A DNA stretch of 64,000 bases from Marinobacter guineae. Its GTDB lineage: Bacteria > Pseudomonadota > Gammaproteobacteria > Pseudomonadales > Oleiphilaceae. Position numbers and translations under genes: made by a program. Location: contig NZ_KZ319340.1 in the NCBI RefSeq assembly GCF_002744735.1, positions 839,030 to 903,029 of the forward strand. The letters are read 5' to 3'. Of the stretch, positions 55,814-63,579 are shown piece by piece; the first letter of the stretch is position 1; each line of letters opens with the position of its first letter. Under the pieces are notes generated by a model. The model ran no database searches. It was not told the origin of the DNA and saw only the letters and a program-made list of their open reading frames with translations.

Positions 55814-57013
55814 GTGTCCAGCCCCTTTGATCAACCTGTTGCCCGCGAAAGTACTTGTTCGGTGAAATTTGATGCCCGCCGCGCAGTGTTTGGCCGCGAT
55901 GACGTTATTCCGGTGTGGGTCGCCGATATGGACTTTGCCGCGCCCGAACCGGTCACCCGGGCGCTGAGCGAGCGGGCCGCACACCCGGTGTACGGTTATA
56001 CCTTGTTTCCGGACAGCCTTTACCAGTCCATGATCGACTGGTTCGCTGACCGACATGGCTGGAAGATCCAGCGGGAATGGATCCTGATGGCACCCGGTGT
56101 GGTCCCATCCCTGAACGCGGCCTGCATGGCCTATGCCGAGCCGGGCGAGGGTGTCATCATCCAGCCGCCGGTGTATCCGCCGTTTTTCAGCTCGGTCCGG
56201 CACAGTGGCCGGAAGGTGATCGAGAACCCCCTGGTGCCGGAAGACCCGAACACCGGTGACCCTGGTCACTACCGGATGGATCTGGATCACCTTGAACAGT
56301 GCGCCGCGCGACCGGATGCCCGTATTCTGTTGCTGTGTTCACCCCATAACCCGGTCGGGCGGGTCTGGTCGGATGAAGAGCTCAGGGCCGTGCTCGCCAT
56401 TGCCCGCCAGCACCAACTGGTGGTGGTCTCGGATGAGATTCACTGCGACCTGACCTATCGGGACCAGCCCCGCCACACCATGTTGGCCAATCTGGCCGGG
56501 CCGGGGGATGCCCTGGTGATGGCCGTGGCACCGAGCAAGACGTTCAATATGCCCGGCCTGGGACTGTCAGCGCTGGTGATCCCCGATGCGGACAGGTGTA
56601 GGGCCATGAAAGCCGTGTTCGAGTCCATGCATCTGCCCCAGTGCAACCCGTTCAGCATCGCCGGCTTCGAAGCCGGTTATCGCCACGGCGGTCCCTGGCT
56701 GGATGACCTGATGGCGTACCTGCAGGCAAACCGCGATTATGTAGTGGAGGCTGTCAGCCAACGACTGCCGGGCATTCGGGTTTCGGCGCCCGAAGGCACC
56801 TACCTGATGTGGCTGGACTGCCGCGGGCTGGACCTTGACGACGTTGGCCTGAAGCGGTTTTTTATCCAGGATGCCGGTGTCGGCATGAATCCCGGGGTAT
56901 CGTTTGGTACCCAGGGCAGCGGCTTCATGCGGCTGAACATCGGCTGCCCCAGAGCTGTGCTTGAAGAGGTTCTTGACCGGATTGAAACCGCACTCAAGAG
57001 TCTTGCCCCGTGA
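55814..57013 (+). CDS. MalY/PatB-type aminotransferase, cystathionine beta-lyase-like
   Basis: 399 residues from a GTG start. Fold type I PLP enzyme with K242 in VAPSKTFNMPGLGLSAL, CSPHNPVGRVWSDEEL in the cofactor pocket and VVVSDEIHCDLTY. PatB/MalY proteins cleave cystathionine or cysteine C-S bonds and in some bacteria also regulate genes. The 210-nt gap upstream contains no other gene. Confidence 0.9.
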   Translation: MSSPFDQPVARESTCSVKFDARRAVFGRDDVIPVWVADMDFAAPEPVTRALSERAAHPVYGYTLFPDSLYQSMIDWFADRHGWKIQREWILMAPGVVPSLNAACMAYAEPGEGVIIQPPVYPPFFSSVRHSGRKVIENPLVPEDPNTGDPGHYRMDLDHLEQCAARPDARILLLCSPHNPVGRVWSDEELRAVLAIARQHQLVVVSDEIHCDLTYRDQPRHTMLANLAGPGDALVMAVAPSKTFNMPGLGLSALVIPDADRCRAMKAVFESMHLPQCNPFSIAGFEAGYRHGGPWLDDLMAYLQANRDYVVEAVSQRLPGIRVSAPEGTYLMWLDCRGLDLDDVGLKRFFIQDAGVGMNPGVSFGTQGSGFMRLNIGCPRAVLEEVLDRIETALKSLAP

Positions 57014-57087
57014 TACTGGCGCTCCAGTGGTTTCGGTCGTACACCCTGTCCTGCGTGCGGGTTATGACTTCGTGCAGTTGAGCGATC

Positions 57088-58077
57088 TCAGTTAACCCCC
57101 TTGGGCTGATAACGCTTACGCCTGCCGGTCTGAGTAGCCAGCAACAGCCCGGCGAGAATCAACAGGCCACCGATGATGTGAAACACCCCCAGGGACTCCC
57201 CCAGAAAGACCCCCGCCAGCACCGAGGCGAAGACCGGCGTGAGGTACATGAAGATGGCCGCCCTGGCCGGACCGATTTTATGGACACCATGATTCCAGAA
57301 TCCATACGCCAGAATGCCTGGGAAAATGGCGAAATACAGCAGGGGCAGGGCTGTGTCCCGGGACAGGTCAAAACCACCGGCGAAGAAAAACAGATCGGTC
57401 AGGTAAAAAGGCAGTATCACCAGGGTGCCCAGAAGTATCTGGGTGGTCAGAAAGGTCAGGGCAGGCAAGGGTACTGCCTGGCGTCGCAGCAGGACCGAAA
57501 ACAGCCCCCAGCTGAAGACGGCCGCCACCATGATCAGGTCCCCCGGCTGGGCCTGAAGTCCCGTCAGTACCGAGATGTCGCCGCGGGCAACCACCGTGGC
57601 AATGCCCGTAATTGCCAGGGCGATGCCAAGGGCCTGGATCGGACGGGTCCGGTCGCCGAGCAGAACCCAGGCCAGCAGTGCCACGAAAATGGGAATGGTG
57701 GCATTGATCAGGGCGATATTCGTCGCCGTGGTGGTGGTCGCCGCGAAGTACAGCAATGAGTTGAAGGCCGCCACACTAAAGGTTGCCAGGGCCAGCATGG
57801 AACCGAAATACTGACGGATAATCTGGCGGTGGCGCCAGACACCCGGAAGCCCGAAGGGCAACAGAATGGCGAGAGCAATGATCCAGCGCCAGAAGGACAT
57901 GGACAGGGGCGGGATGTGCTCAACCGTGCCCCGGGCGACCACCGCATTGCCGGCCCAGAACAGGGGGGTCAGAACCAGACCGACGTAGGCCAGGCCTGGA
58001 ATTCGGGACAAGATTCCGGCGTTTTCCGCAGGCACACGCGCTCCTGTTTGTCTTGGGTGCTGTCCGATAAAACGCAT
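57088..58077 (-). CDS. DMT-superfamily transporter
   Basis: 329 residues with ten membrane helices in two EamA repeats (LVLTPLFWAGNAVVARGTVE; NIALINATIPIFVALLAWVL). It starts 6 nt after the stop of the exported aspartoacylase-like gene with a GGGAGAG site, so the two form an operon. It may export the product or import the substrate of that hydrolase. Confidence 0.9.
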   Translation of the reverse strand: MRFIGQHPRQTGARVPAENAGILSRIPGLAYVGLVLTPLFWAGNAVVARGTVEHIPPLSMSFWRWIIALAILLPFGLPGVWRHRQIIRQYFGSMLALATFSVAAFNSLLYFAATTTTATNIALINATIPIFVALLAWVLLGDRTRPIQALGIALAITGIATVVARGDISVLTGLQAQPGDLIMVAAVFSWGLFSVLLRRQAVPLPALTFLTTQILLGTLVILPFYLTDLFFFAGGFDLSRDTALPLLYFAIFPGILAYGFWNHGVHKIGPARAAIFMYLTPVFASVLAGVFLGESLGVFHIIGGLLILAGLLLATQTGRRKRYQPKGVN

Positions 58078-58083
58078 AGCATA

Positions 58084-59322
58084 CTACTCTCCCGGAATTT
58101 CTGCCTCCGTACCTATGTGGTAGGCCGCGAAACCGGCCATCACCACCTGGTCAACTGCCATCCCGATGACCCGGCCGTCGCTGGTGGAACGGATGGGGTG
58201 CTGGGCATTGGTGATGGGGTCGGAGACGTAACCGAGAACCTCCCCCTTCGATACCCGGGCCCCGAGCTCGATCTCGCTGAACAGGATGCCGCCGTGATTG
58301 GCGCGGATCCAGTCGGAATCGTAGTAAACCGGTTCCGGATCACCCCATACGAACATCCGGGAAATCATGCCCTGGCGCTCCATCAGGCTGGTCAGGCTGT
58401 TAACGGCTGCACTGATCTGATGTTGCTGAATGCGGTGGGATTCGCCGGCCTCCAGAGTCACAGTGCGAATGCCTGCAGCAACCGCCGCCGTGCGCAGCAT
58501 GCCGGGGGAGCCGGTGCTGTGAACCACGGCCATGCGGTCAAAGCCCCGGGTAAATTCGGCCACTTCCGGGTTGTTCATGTCGGCCCTCAGTTGCGGCAGA
58601 TTGGTGCGCTTGAGGGAACCGGTATGAATGTCCACCAGCATGTCGCAGTGGCGGATGACCTGCTCGAACAGCGAATAGGCAATGCGGTCGGCCAGACTGC
58701 CTTCCAGACTGCCGGGGAAGTGGCGATTGAGATCCCGCCGGTCCGGCAGATAACGGCTGCCCTGCTGGAACCCCGGAAGGTTGACGATGGGAATGCCTAC
58801 TACCCGACCCGAGAGTTTGCCCGGATTCAAGTCGTACACGGTCTGGCGAATAATTTCGATGCCGTTGAGTTCGTCACCGTGAACCGCGCCGGTGAGACAC
58901 AGGGTCGGTCCGGCGTTGACGCCGTTGACCACCAGCACCGGTGTGGGCTGGGACAGCCCGGCAATCTGGATGCCGGGCGCCCAGGCCAGGCGGGTCGAAT
59001 CGCCCGGCATGACATCGCTATCCAGCAGGGTAAAGACCTCTCCGGGCCGGACCTTGGGTTCGGGCTCGGGTTCCGGTTCGGCTGTTGGTGACGTCAAGGT
59101 GGATTCAACCGCATCATTGTCCGGGGGGGCGGCCTGCAAAGGCACGGACTGCTCGATATCCTCAACGCTCTCGTCTTCAGCGAGTTCGGCCATTCGGATG
59201 TCGGATTCCCTGGCGGGCTTGGCCGATGCGGGATCAGCCAGCAGAGACGCCGGTAGCCAGAGCGCCGGAAGGCCAATCAGCAATGCGAAATGTGTCGGTT
59301 TTTGGAGCCGCTCAAACAGCAT
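58084..59322 (-). CDS. exported succinylglutamate desuccinylase/aspartoacylase-family protein
   Basis: 412 residues. The N-terminus looks like a signal peptide (ALLIGLPALWLPASLLADPA) and is followed by a long acidic, Pro/Glu-rich linker (up to about residue 90, ending PEPEPEPKVRP). The rest is an M14-type aspartoacylase fold with zinc motifs GAVHGDELNG (His and Glu) and MLVDIHTGS. Enzymes of this family normally act in the cytoplasm; a periplasmic form joined to a transporter is unusual. GAGGAA precedes the ATG. Confidence 0.8.
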   Translation of the reverse strand: MLFERLQKPTHFALLIGLPALWLPASLLADPASAKPARESDIRMAELAEDESVEDIEQSVPLQAAPPDNDAVESTLTSPTAEPEPEPEPKVRPGEVFTLLDSDVMPGDSTRLAWAPGIQIAGLSQPTPVLVVNGVNAGPTLCLTGAVHGDELNGIEIIRQTVYDLNPGKLSGRVVGIPIVNLPGFQQGSRYLPDRRDLNRHFPGSLEGSLADRIAYSLFEQVIRHCDMLVDIHTGSLKRTNLPQLRADMNNPEVAEFTRGFDRMAVVHSTGSPGMLRTAAVAAGIRTVTLEAGESHRIQQHQISAAVNSLTSLMERQGMISRMFVWGDPEPVYYDSDWIRANHGGILFSEIELGARVSKGEVLGYVSDPITNAQHPIRSTSDGRVIGMAVDQVVMAGFAAYHIGTEAEIPGE

Positions 59323-59417
59323 AATTCCTCGCCGGTCGTCAGTATCCGCTCAATCTATTTCAAAAGTGCTATTTTGCATGTATAGGACACTTATACGCGG
59401 CCAAGGAGATTAACAAT

Positions 59418-59576
59418 ATGGATCTTTTGCGAATTCTGATAGCAATTCTGTTACCGCCACTGGGCGTGTTCCTGCAGGTGGGGATCGGCAAGCACTTCTG
59501 GATCAACATCGTGTTGACCCTCCTCGGGTACATTCCCGGGATCGTGCATGCCGTCTACATCATTGCGAAAAAATAG
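59418..59576 (+). CDS. YqaE/Pmp3-family small membrane protein
   Basis: 52 residues: MDLLRILIAILLPPLGVFLQ, then a GIGKHFWIN turn and a second helix ending VYIIAKK. This is the conserved two-helix Pmp3/YqaE stress protein that is thought to help keep membrane potential. It was found by reading the gap between the aspartoacylase-like and NUDIX-fusion genes. AAGGAG lies before the ATG. Confidence 0.92.
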   Translation: MDLLRILIAILLPPLGVFLQVGIGKHFWINIVLTLLGYIPGIVHAVYIIAKK

Positions 59577-59580
59577 TGGG

Positions 59581-61218
59581 TTAGCGGTCCGGGCTGATAT
59601 GCCACAGATCGTCCTTCCGGAACGCCCTGTGCTCTGCCTCCAGTTTCAACAGGTGCGCCAGGGCTGACCGTGCGGCCAGCCCGTGAATCGCCGCCGGCAC
59701 ATCATCATAGGCCATTGCAGTCAGCGTCTTGAGATCCACCGGGGTCAGCGCCTCCAGAGCCCGGGCCACCTTGTGCTCCCGGGACAGACGATGGGTGATC
59801 AGAAAATCGATGACCGCTTCCGGTTGTCCCATCACAAACCCGTGAGCCGGGGCAATGAAGTGGATGGATTCGGCCAGCAGGTCATACAGCGACTCAATGT
59901 ACGCCTTCATGTCCCCATCCGGCGGATTTATCACCACGGTCGAACCCTGCATGATGTGATCGCCGGAGAACAGCAGCGCCTGATCCGTCAGCAGATAACA
60001 CAAATGATTCGAGGCGTGGCCCGGGGTGTGTAGCACCCTCAGAATCCCGGCTTCGGTGACAATCAGATCACCGTGCTCCGGTTCGTCGTCTGCCCGGAAG
60101 GTCTGATCCTGACTCGCGCCCTCGGGCGCCGGCCAGCCGAATACCCGGCATCCTGTCCGCTTTTTGAGCGCTGCAACCGCCGGCGAGTGATCCTGATGGG
60201 TGTGGGTAACCAGCACCTGATCAATCACACCACCGGTCACCTCCAGAATCCGCTCAATATGGGTTTCGTTCGCGGGGCCGGGATCAATCACGGTAAACCG
60301 TTCATGGCCCAGCAGGTAGGTATTGGTGCCCGGCCCGGTCATCATCCCGGGGTTGGGCGCTGTTAGCCGGATCACTCCGGCTGCCACCTCAACCGGGTCG
60401 CCGGGAACAACCTCCGCCTGGGTCAACCCTTCCCCCTCCGGATCCAGTTTGGTCGCCTCATCATAGGCCGGTGACCCGGGGTCCAGCGTCACCGGCCTGC
60501 CGTTCTTCAGGGCTGGCCAGGGCTTGCTGGGGTAAGGCTCCGGCGGATTGGCGTGGGCATACCGCATCAATGCATCGGTGGTCCCGAAATCACTCAACAC
60601 CCGCAACGTCCGGATCGTCGGCAGCCCAAGCAAACGGCGGCCACTGCGGTGATGTTCCAGCGCGTCCTCCGGCCGGATCCAGACATGATCAATGGTCTCC
60701 ACCCCATCATGGCTGGCCAGCTGGCCTTCAGGGGCTGTGGTTACAAAAAACCGGGTATCAAACCGCCGAGGCGGCCCCGGCGGCGTGATCCAGTGGCTCA
60801 GATAAGCCAGCCGGTCCAGCGGAATCGACAGCCCATGTTTCCGGCACACATCCGCCAGCGACAACTCGCCCCTGAACACCGATTCCCGATCGCCATGCAC
60901 CGAATGATCCCCGGACACCGGATTCCCCTGTTTATCCACGGCAACAAGGATCCCGGCCTCCTCAAAACACTCCCGAACCGCCGCCAGCATGTAATCCGCG
61001 CCACCTTCGTCGACACTCATGATCTGACTGATCTCGGCGTCTCCCGGACCAAGGGCATGCTCCCGCCCGTGAGGCTCCTGCGCATCCACCGCCCCTCCGG
61101 GAAACACAAAATACCCGGGCAGAAACACCGCATCCCAGGTGCGTTGCAACAGCAGCACTTCGAGGCCTTCGGAGGTATTGCGGGTCAGAACCAGTGTGGC
61201 GGCAGGGCGAATATCCAT
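59581..61218 (-). CDS. NUDIX hydrolase fused to a metallo-beta-lactamase fold protein
   Basis: 545 residues in two domains. The first (1-230) carries a NUDIX box split by a long insertion: G41-G-x5-E48, then about 33 residues, then R82-ECFEEAG89, as in NUDT19-type CoA diphosphatases. The second (about 275-545) is a metallo-beta-lactamase fold with THTHQDH (H339, H341, D343, H344), HTPGHASNHLC, LFSGDHIM and IAPAHG, like LACTB2. One polypeptide may therefore hydrolyse a nucleotide-type metabolite and an ester or RNA bond. GGAG precedes the ATG. Catalysis is not proven for either half. Confidence 0.9.
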   Translation of the reverse strand: MDIRPAATLVLTRNTSEGLEVLLLQRTWDAVFLPGYFVFPGGAVDAQEPHGREHALGPGDAEISQIMSVDEGGADYMLAAVRECFEEAGILVAVDKQGNPVSGDHSVHGDRESVFRGELSLADVCRKHGLSIPLDRLAYLSHWITPPGPPRRFDTRFFVTTAPEGQLASHDGVETIDHVWIRPEDALEHHRSGRRLLGLPTIRTLRVLSDFGTTDALMRYAHANPPEPYPSKPWPALKNGRPVTLDPGSPAYDEATKLDPEGEGLTQAEVVPGDPVEVAAGVIRLTAPNPGMMTGPGTNTYLLGHERFTVIDPGPANETHIERILEVTGGVIDQVLVTHTHQDHSPAVAALKKRTGCRVFGWPAPEGASQDQTFRADDEPEHGDLIVTEAGILRVLHTPGHASNHLCYLLTDQALLFSGDHIMQGSTVVINPPDGDMKAYIESLYDLLAESIHFIAPAHGFVMGQPEAVIDFLITHRLSREHKVARALEALTPVDLKTLTAMAYDDVPAAIHGLAARSALAHLLKLEAEHRAFRKDDLWHISPDR

Positions 61219-61265
61219 AAAACTCCAAATGCAGTCTTTATTATTCAGTGCGCGAGTAAAGTACG

Positions 61266-61464
61266 AACGATGGCAGGGAAGGGCTTTTCAAAACAGTGCG
61301 AGCCATGGGTGAAGAGCGAAAAGCTCTTCACGGGCTGGCCATGGATGGCCTGCCCAGGACCCTCAGTGCGATGCAGGAGCAATAAGCACTGAGGGGCGGA
61401 GCTCAAGCGTCACAGGGACGTGCCGCAAGGAGCGTGTTTTGGAAAGCCCTTCCCTGCCATCGTT
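61266..61464 (-). repeat. foldback element, copy D, with enlarged core
   Basis: Arms 61266-61294 and 61436-61464 pair over 29 bp with one G-T wobble. The core (61295-61435) is 141 nt, because about 80 nt have been inserted in the CCATGG part. The insert carries two hairpins: GTGAAGAGC/GCTCTTCAC (61309-61317 with 61323-61331, loop GAAAA) and CCTCAGTGC/GCACTGAGG (61361-61369 with 61386-61394). The remaining core matches copy B. It fills most of the 311-nt gap between the NUDIX fusion and thioesterase starts; no gene lies there. Confidence 0.88.
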
Positions 61465-61529
61465 GCACCCAAACTCGAAGCGCAGAGGTCTGATAGCAAG
61501 ATAACCGATTTGAGGCTGGGCGTCTTGAG

Positions 61530-62024
61530 ATGAACACCAAAGTCGAAGAGCGTATGATTCGCTCCAGAAACCAGCCAGCATCAGAACAGGAACCCCAAGT
61601 GGCCCGAATCAAACTCTCCTTCCCGGACGACGTGTTTTGCTTCGAAACCAGAATGCCAGTCAGAATCACCGACATCAACGGCGCCAACCACCTCGGCAAC
61701 GACGCCCTGATCTCCATGCTCTCCGAAGCCCGGGCCCAGTTCCTCGTGAGTTATGGCCTCCAGGAAGCGAGCAAGGACGGCACTGGCATCATCGTGACCG
61801 ACCTGGCCACCATGTACCAGTCCGAGTCCTTCTTTCCGGAAATGCTGTGCTTCGAAGTCGGCCTGATGGACTTCAACAAGTACGGTGGGGATTTTGTCTT
61901 CCGGGTCACCAAGGCCGAGAGTGGTCAGCCCGTGGCACTGGCCAAGTACGGATTCGTGTTCTTTAACTACCAGCGCAAGCAAGTGGTGCCGGTACCCGAG
62001 AGCTTCCGTTCACGCTTTGGCTGA
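61530..62024 (+). CDS. hotdog-fold acyl-CoA thioesterase
   Basis: 164 residues. RITDINGANHLGNDALISML matches the hotdog thioesterase pattern (acidic residue in the D-x-x-G-H position, then the long helix), followed by the strand VTDLATMYQSESFFPEMLCF. It would hydrolyse acyl-CoA or an aromatic thioester in the cytoplasm. The start is uncertain between 61530 and 61554. Its end overlaps the convergent MATE gene by 15 nt. Confidence 0.8.
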   Translation: MNTKVEERMIRSRNQPASEQEPQVARIKLSFPDDVFCFETRMPVRITDINGANHLGNDALISMLSEARAQFLVSYGLQEASKDGTGIIVTDLATMYQSESFFPEMLCFEVGLMDFNKYGGDFVFRVTKAESGQPVALAKYGFVFFNYQRKQVVPVPESFRSRFG

Positions 62025-63347
62025 GGGTGCCTCGTTTTTCAGCCTTGCCATACCCGAGCGGTAAAAGCTGTAAGCCATAACGCCAGCGAAGAGATTGCCC
62101 ACCAGTGCCCCACTCATGAGACCAAAAAGGCCATTGATCTGGCTACCGAGCCAGAGCATTGGCAAGAAGCAAAGAAACAGTCGCAAAGTGGACACCAGCA
62201 ACGCCCGCATGGCCAGCCCCAGGGCGTTGCACACCGATACCATCAACATGCACACGCCCAGACCGCTGTAGCTTAGGGGAACTCGCACAAGATACGCGGC
62301 CAGTACGTCCTGGACGTCGCTGTCGCTTGTGAAAAGCTCAGAAACCAGCCCCGAGGCCACGAGCCAGATCAGACCAATGGCCAGCTGCCAGACCACCACG
62401 AACCGGACGCCGATTCGCACCAGTTTGCGGATCTGTTCGATATCCCCGGCACCAAGCAACCGACCAATCATCGGTGGCATCGACATGGTCAACGCAAGCA
62501 CTACCACAATTGAGAAAAACTCCAATCGGGTGCCCAAGCCCCAGGCGGCTACAGCCGTGGATCCGAAGCCGGCCACCAGGGCAGTTGCCAGCATCGCCGA
62601 GGCCGCAGGCATTAGCTGACTGACCATCGCCGGGGCCATGATGCCGGTGAGCTGTTTCAGAGCCTGCCAAAGGGCAAGCTGGTCGAGATCAAAACGGATC
62701 CAGTGACGCTTCAGAAGTTTCGGGTAGATAACCAGGCAGCCAATACCAAAGGAGGTGACGGTGGCCCAGGCTGCGCCGGGTAACCCCCAGGCAAAGGTAA
62801 AAATAAACAGTGGATCCAGGGCGATGTTGGTCAGGCTGGTAGCGACCATCATGTACCCCGGCAGCTTGGTGTCTCCATGGGAGCGGCAGATGCTGTAGCC
62901 AAAGTACAGAACCGCGCCGGTCCAGGCGGCAAGCAGCCAGGGAATCCAGTAGCGTCTGATAAGCGGCAGTAATGTCTCTTCAGCGCCGAGTGCGGTCATG
63001 ATATGGCTCTGCAGGAACCACAGGGTCACACAGATAAGGAAAACGAGGGTTCCACCTACCGTAATGATCAGGCCGCCAAGTCGATAGGCGCGGAGCTCGT
63101 CACCAGCACCCAGTGTGCGGGACACAATGGCCGTGGTGGCAATCCCCAGTCCCACCTGAAGACCTATGATGAGCTGCTGCATCGGCAGGGTGAAGCCCAG
63201 TGCCGCGAGCGGATCCCGGCCAAGTTGACCCACGAAGGCACTGTCGGCCAGCTGGAAAGTCATCAGAGATAGTACGCCGAACAGCATGGGCCAGGTCATG
63301 GTGTAGAGCTGGCGGGCCAGGCTGGGGTTTTGGGCGGTTTCTTGCAC
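62010..63347 (-). CDS. MATE-family efflux transporter
   Basis: 445 residues with twelve predicted membrane helices. Conserved MATE segments include VLSLMTFQLADSAFVGQLGR near the start and the pseudo-repeat FGSTAVAAWGLGTRLEFFSI in the middle. It exports cationic drugs, dyes or metabolites using a sodium or proton gradient. The start is a GTG (63345-63347) with no clear ribosome site. Foldback copy E lies between it and tpx. Confidence 0.93.
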   Translation of the reverse strand: MQETAQNPSLARQLYTMTWPMLFGVLSLMTFQLADSAFVGQLGRDPLAALGFTLPMQQLIIGLQVGLGIATTAIVSRTLGAGDELRAYRLGGLIITVGGTLVFLICVTLWFLQSHIMTALGAEETLLPLIRRYWIPWLLAAWTGAVLYFGYSICRSHGDTKLPGYMMVATSLTNIALDPLFIFTFAWGLPGAAWATVTSFGIGCLVIYPKLLKRHWIRFDLDQLALWQALKQLTGIMAPAMVSQLMPAASAMLATALVAGFGSTAVAAWGLGTRLEFFSIVVVLALTMSMPPMIGRLLGAGDIEQIRKLVRIGVRFVVVWQLAIGLIWLVASGLVSELFTSDSDVQDVLAAYLVRVPLSYSGLGVCMLMVSVCNALGLAMRALLVSTLRLFLCFLPMLWLGSQINGLFGLMSGALVGNLFAGVMAYSFYRSGMARLKNEAPSAKA

Positions 63348-63449
63348 GGGGTGTCTGGGGCCTTGGGTTGGGGTTCAGGCTTTGGGCGGGAATTCTATCA
63401 GTTTCGGCTTTCGGAGTTGGCAAAGTTGCCTGCGCGACTTTAGGTACAC

Positions 63450-63560
63450 GCAGTTGGGTGGGGGCGGCTTTCTGAAACACGCTGTGAATACTTCCCTGTA
63501 CGCTCGGCTCCGCCATCCCTGGCTCCGCACGGTTTCAGAAAGCCGCCCCCACCCAACTGC
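63450..63560 (+). repeat. foldback element, copy E
   Basis: Arms 63450-63478 and 63532-63560 are perfectly complementary over 29 bp; the core is 63479-63531 (53 nt). It has TAC-N6-GTA around TTCCCT and GCCA-TCCC-TGGC. The copy lies between the tandem minus-strand MATE and tpx genes, 20 bp past the tpx stop, the only copy placed where it could act as a terminator. Confidence 0.9.
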
Positions 63561-63579
63561 TCCAGCTGCCGGTGGTGGT

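Noticed and set aside
57829..59091. 420-codon plus-strand frame opposite the aspartoacylase-like gene
   Set aside because: Shadow of the minus-strand gene, with no domain or ribosome site.
33323..63560. reading the foldback elements as integron attC sites
   Set aside because: attC sites have conserved outer boxes and lie between cassettes; here the outer arms vary, there is no integrase, and neighbours are ordinary chromosomal genes.
33323..63560. reading the foldback elements as insertion sequences
   Set aside because: The cores are too short to encode a transposase and no direct target repeats are visible.
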